Below are positions 32,732 through 35,085 of a stretch of 35,085 nt of DNA, piece by piece (positions within the stretch are counted from its first letter, which is position 1; the number at the start of each line of letters is the position of its first letter). This stretch comes from Paraglaciecola sp. GTDB taxonomy: Bacteria > Pseudomonadota > Gammaproteobacteria > Enterobacterales > Alteromonadaceae. The stretch covers positions 1 to 35,085 of the forward strand of contig NZ_JANQVQ010000260.1 in assembly GCF_030730205.1 (NCBI RefSeq). The letters are read 5' to 3'. The notes beneath the pieces are model-generated. The model saw nothing but the letters and a program-made list of their open reading frames with translations. It searched no databases and was not told where the DNA came from. The position numbers and the translations under genes are program-made.

Positions 32732-35085
32732 TTAGTCTCCGAAATAGTAGGAGAACTGCACGCCTACTGTTCTAGGATGAGTAATGAAACGTCCATAAGA
32801 ACGAAGATCAAAACCATTTACTTCTCTAATATCTTCGCGTCCAGCACGGGTTGATGTCACAGCATATTTATCAAACAAGTTCTTAGCATATAGCGTCAAA
32901 TCCCACTGTTCTCCATTCAATGTCATCGATAAGTTATGTAAGGTATAAGCTGGTAACGTTTCACCAAAATCACGCAATCCAACGCGAGTAATCACGTCAC
33001 CTGTGTAAACCAGACCATAGTTTATCGATAAAGGCATACCATTAAAAATTTCAGTTTCATAGTTAAGTCCTAATGACAATGAATGCTTAGGAGAGCCAGG
33101 GAGTCTGTCGCCATCAAAAGCGTCATCACCATCCACAAACTCTGCAGCATCTGCTGCTAATTGCGCGTCTGTGTATGCATATGTTCCCTGTGCTGACCAA
33201 CCTTCACCTAACAAAGCTCGCATTGACAACTCAACACCTTGCGAACGCGCTTTGCTGCCATTAACCGTGATAGGTAGGCCACCGTTTGCCGTCACATCTG
33301 AAATCTGAATATCTTCCCAATCAATATAGAATAATGAGCCATTCAAAATTAGGGTGTTTTTCAACCAAGTACTGTGTATTCCAATTTCATAGTTGGTAGT
33401 AAGGTCGGGTAAAATTAGCACCTCATCTGGTAAGGCACACAAGGCTTGACCCTGGCCATTTAGATCTTCTTCAGTACAAGGAGGAACAGAGTTAACACCG
33501 CCGATACGATAACCTTCACTAACAGTGAAAAAAATCAGCGCATCTTCGCTCATGTTATAGCCCACATTTAGCTTAAAAAGGCTGCCATTATCATCCGCAG
33601 TATTGGTTTGTAAATCTGGTGCTATTTGGTCAGAGGGCGCGCCATATAGTGTATTTAACAAAGGTAAATCAAATCCTTGAGTTACTTCAGTTTCGTACTT
33701 ATAAAATCTAGCTCCCAAAGTTATATTTAAGTTTTCAGTCACTTCATAACCAAGCTCACCGAAAATTGCAGATTCTTTCTGTGAAACATCACCTAACGAA
33801 TAGTATTCCAAGTTATCAGGGCGCTCAACTCCATAAAACTCAGGTATTCCTGGGGTAAATTCTTCACTGGTAGCAAAGGAATCAAACTTATTATAAAAAG
33901 CACCCACTATCCAAGACAGCGGCCCCTGTGACTTAGAAACTAAACGCACTTCCTGTGTAAAGGTCTCGTCTTCCTGTATTTCACGGGTAAAAGCCGTAAA
34001 TGATGGGAATGACTCGTAACCATATTCAAAATCCAGTAGTAAGTCAGTCTGATCACGCTGACCTTGTTCGTCGTAATTTGAGTATCCAGTTGCGGATACT
34101 AATTCGGCAAATCCAAGGTCGTAAGACATCTCAAGGGCATATAACTCATTTTTAATATGGTTAGGTTCTAACACTCGTAGTGCGGAATCATAAGGACCTG
34201 AACCAAACGATTCTTGGTGAACCAATGAACGACCTTCTACCTTTTGATCTTGATAGTAATAAGTCAGGTTAGCTTCGAAGTCATCAGTAGGCGTCCACCT
34301 AAGTGAAAGTCGAGCGGTATCGGTTTTCTCACCGTTAGCGTCTTTTATACGTTTTAAGTTGTTATCATAATCAGCATTAGTTGGTTGTGGATTAGATACG
34401 CCAATTTCCTTGACTACATATGCGTAATCAATAAAACCTGGATCGTAGTAATGTTGAAAGCTACCTCTGATGGCCAAGGTATCTTTGATAATTGGTGTAT
34501 TGAATATAATGCCTGATGTTGAGCCCAAACTGTCACTTTCGTTAACGCTGTATAGATCACCATAAATTTTAGCTGAAGAAATATCCATTTCAGCTTTTTT
34601 GGGAATGTAGCGAATGGCCCCACCTAAGGTTCCCGCACCGTATAATGTGCCCTGTGGACCAATTAATACTTCAACTCGTTCGATGTCGGTTAACTTAAGG
34701 TCCAGATACAACGGGATATCGCCAAAGTAGGTCGCGACTGTTCCACCACCACTGTTCGAACCTGTTGGCCCTAAAGAGTCAGTGTTTAAACCTCGAACGA
34801 TAATCTGATTACTGGTGCGCCCGCCTTGATCAATAACCGTCAATCCTGGAACCCATTTGGCTATATCGACCAAATCTTCAACTCGGTTGGCCTCTAATTG
34901 CTTAGTACTTAAGGCCGTAATGTTGATAGGAATTTCCTGCACATCATTAACTCTTCGTGTACCGGTTACTACCACTTTTTCGATTTCTTGGTCTGCAACC
35001 TCACCATGGGCAGAGCCCAATGGCAACAGTGTTGTTGAAACCGCCAAGGCAATCGCCGAATAATTGAAAAGCAATTTATTGTTAA
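32732..35085 (-). CDS. TonB-dependent receptor (5' end beyond window)
   Basis: Outer-membrane TonB-dependent receptor, at least 784 residues visible. The frame is still open at the window edge. The first in-frame start codon visible is a TTG at 35074 inside what looks like a signal peptide (LLFNYSAIALAVSTTLLPLGSAHG), so the true start is probably just outside. The plug domain follows: EKVVVTGTRR, IPINITALS, then ERVEVLIGPQGTLYGAGTLGGAIRYIPK. After it comes the beta-barrel, ending with repeated aromatic strands and VGVQFSYYFGD. The TonB box may be the EKVVVTG region. The class is the iron-complex/outer-membrane receptor type widespread in Alteromonadales; the ligand cannot be assigned. A terminator lies right after it. 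Confidence 0.93.
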   Translation of the reverse strand, partial: NNKLLFNYSAIALAVSTTLLPLGSAHGEVADQEIEKVVVTGTRRVNDVQEIPINITALSTKQLEANRVEDLVDIAKWVPGLTVIDQGGRTSNQIIVRGLNTDSLGPTGSNSGGGTVATYFGDIPLYLDLKLTDIERVEVLIGPQGTLYGAGTLGGAIRYIPKKAEMDISSAKIYGDLYSVNESDSLGSTSGIIFNTPIIKDTLAIRGSFQHYYDPGFIDYAYVVKEIGVSNPQPTNADYDNNLKRIKDANGEKTDTARLSLRWTPTDDFEANLTYYYQDQKVEGRSLVHQESFGSGPYDSALRVLEPNHIKNELYALEMSYDLGFAELVSATGYSNYDEQGQRDQTDLLLDFEYGYESFPSFTAFTREIQEDETFTQEVRLVSKSQGPLSWIVGAFYNKFDSFATSEEFTPGIPEFYGVERPDNLEYYSLGDVSQKESAIFGELGYEVTENLNITLGARFYKYETEVTQGFDLPLLNTLYGAPSDQIAPDLQTNTADDNGSLFKLNVGYNMSEDALIFFTVSEGYRIGGVNSVPPCTEEDLNGQGQALCALPDEVLILPDLTTNYEIGIHSTWLKNTLILNGSLFYIDWEDIQISDVTANGGLPITVNGSKARSQGVELSMRALLGEGWSAQGTYAYTDAQLAADAAEFVDGDDAFDGDRLPGSPKHSLSLGLNYETEIFNGMPLSINYGLVYTGDVITRVGLRDFGETLPAYTLHNLSMTLNGEQWDLTLYAKNLFDKYAVTSTRAGREDIREVNGFDLRSYGRFITHPRTVGVQFSYYFGD

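Noticed and set aside
35072-35074. TTG at 35074 as the real start of the TonB receptor
   Set aside because: The frame continues upstream to the window edge and the signal peptide looks incomplete, so the start is probably outside.
1-35085. tRNA, rRNA, CRISPR arrays, insertion sequences, prophage or toxin-antitoxin genes
   Set aside because: No cloverleaf, regularly spaced repeats, transposase, integrase or paired small-gene modules were recognised on either strand.

Overview
The window reads as a chromosomal segment of a marine gammaproteobacterium of the Alteromonadales (Alteromonas/Paraglaciecola/Glaciecola-like). This rests on the kinds of proteins present (MaoP/DUF413, a DUF3081-like protein, several photolyases, a MexEF-OprN-like pump, a TonB receptor with a TPR-sulfotransferase) and on a moderate base composition. 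The assignment is an inference from family content, not a database match. No rRNA, tRNA, CRISPR array, insertion sequence or prophage gene was recognised. Genes are dense and mostly housekeeping, with a more accessory right end.

Left part (1-8 kb): the complete glycine cleavage operon gcvT-gcvH-gcvP runs leftwards from a good sigma70-type promoter. It is divergent from a LysR regulator, and a 9-bp inverted repeat lies between them. Two hairpins separate gcvH from gcvP. To the right are an unlisted 55-residue single-pass membrane protein with its own strong ribosome site and terminator, an orphan GspA/XrtA-type AAA ATPase, and a hemolysin III-like membrane protein.

Centre (8-20.5 kb): a UPF0213 GIY-YIG protein and glnE run rightwards and meet a leftward pair, an LpxL-like acyltransferase overlapping a TcpQ-domain membrane protein. 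A DUF3081-like gene is divergent from a compact three-gene photolyase/cryptochrome operon: FeS-BCP/(6-4)-type photolyase, FAD-binding photolyase, cryptochrome DASH. These genes are joined by 4-base stop/start overlaps using GTG and TTG. The middle photolyase ends in a basic tail finishing QMSLF, which matches the bacterial sliding-clamp binding pentapeptide. A 326-base gap rich in inverted repeats leads to a membrane GGDEF-EAL protein whose conserved N-terminus seems to begin upstream of any normal start codon. Then comes tdk.

Right part (20.5-35 kb): tdk shares a bidirectional terminator with the leftward ilvIH operon. maoP (Ori macrodomain protein) lies upstream of ilvI in the same orientation. 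A leftward tripartite RND pump operon (adaptor, MexF-like pump, OprN-like channel) is divergent from a TetR regulator. The shared promoter region carries three copies of a TGTAC-type operator, one of them directly on the predicted pump transcription start. A DUF4442 thioesterase-like gene has its Shine-Dalgarno inside a hairpin. A TTG-initiated TPR-sulfotransferase converges on a TonB-dependent receptor that runs off the right edge.

The strongest leads for new biology are the clamp-motif photolyase within the triple flavoprotein operon, the hairpin-masked DUF4442 start, the small membrane protein and the interleaved inverted repeats before the GGDEF-EAL gene. All of these are read by eye and need comparative checks.
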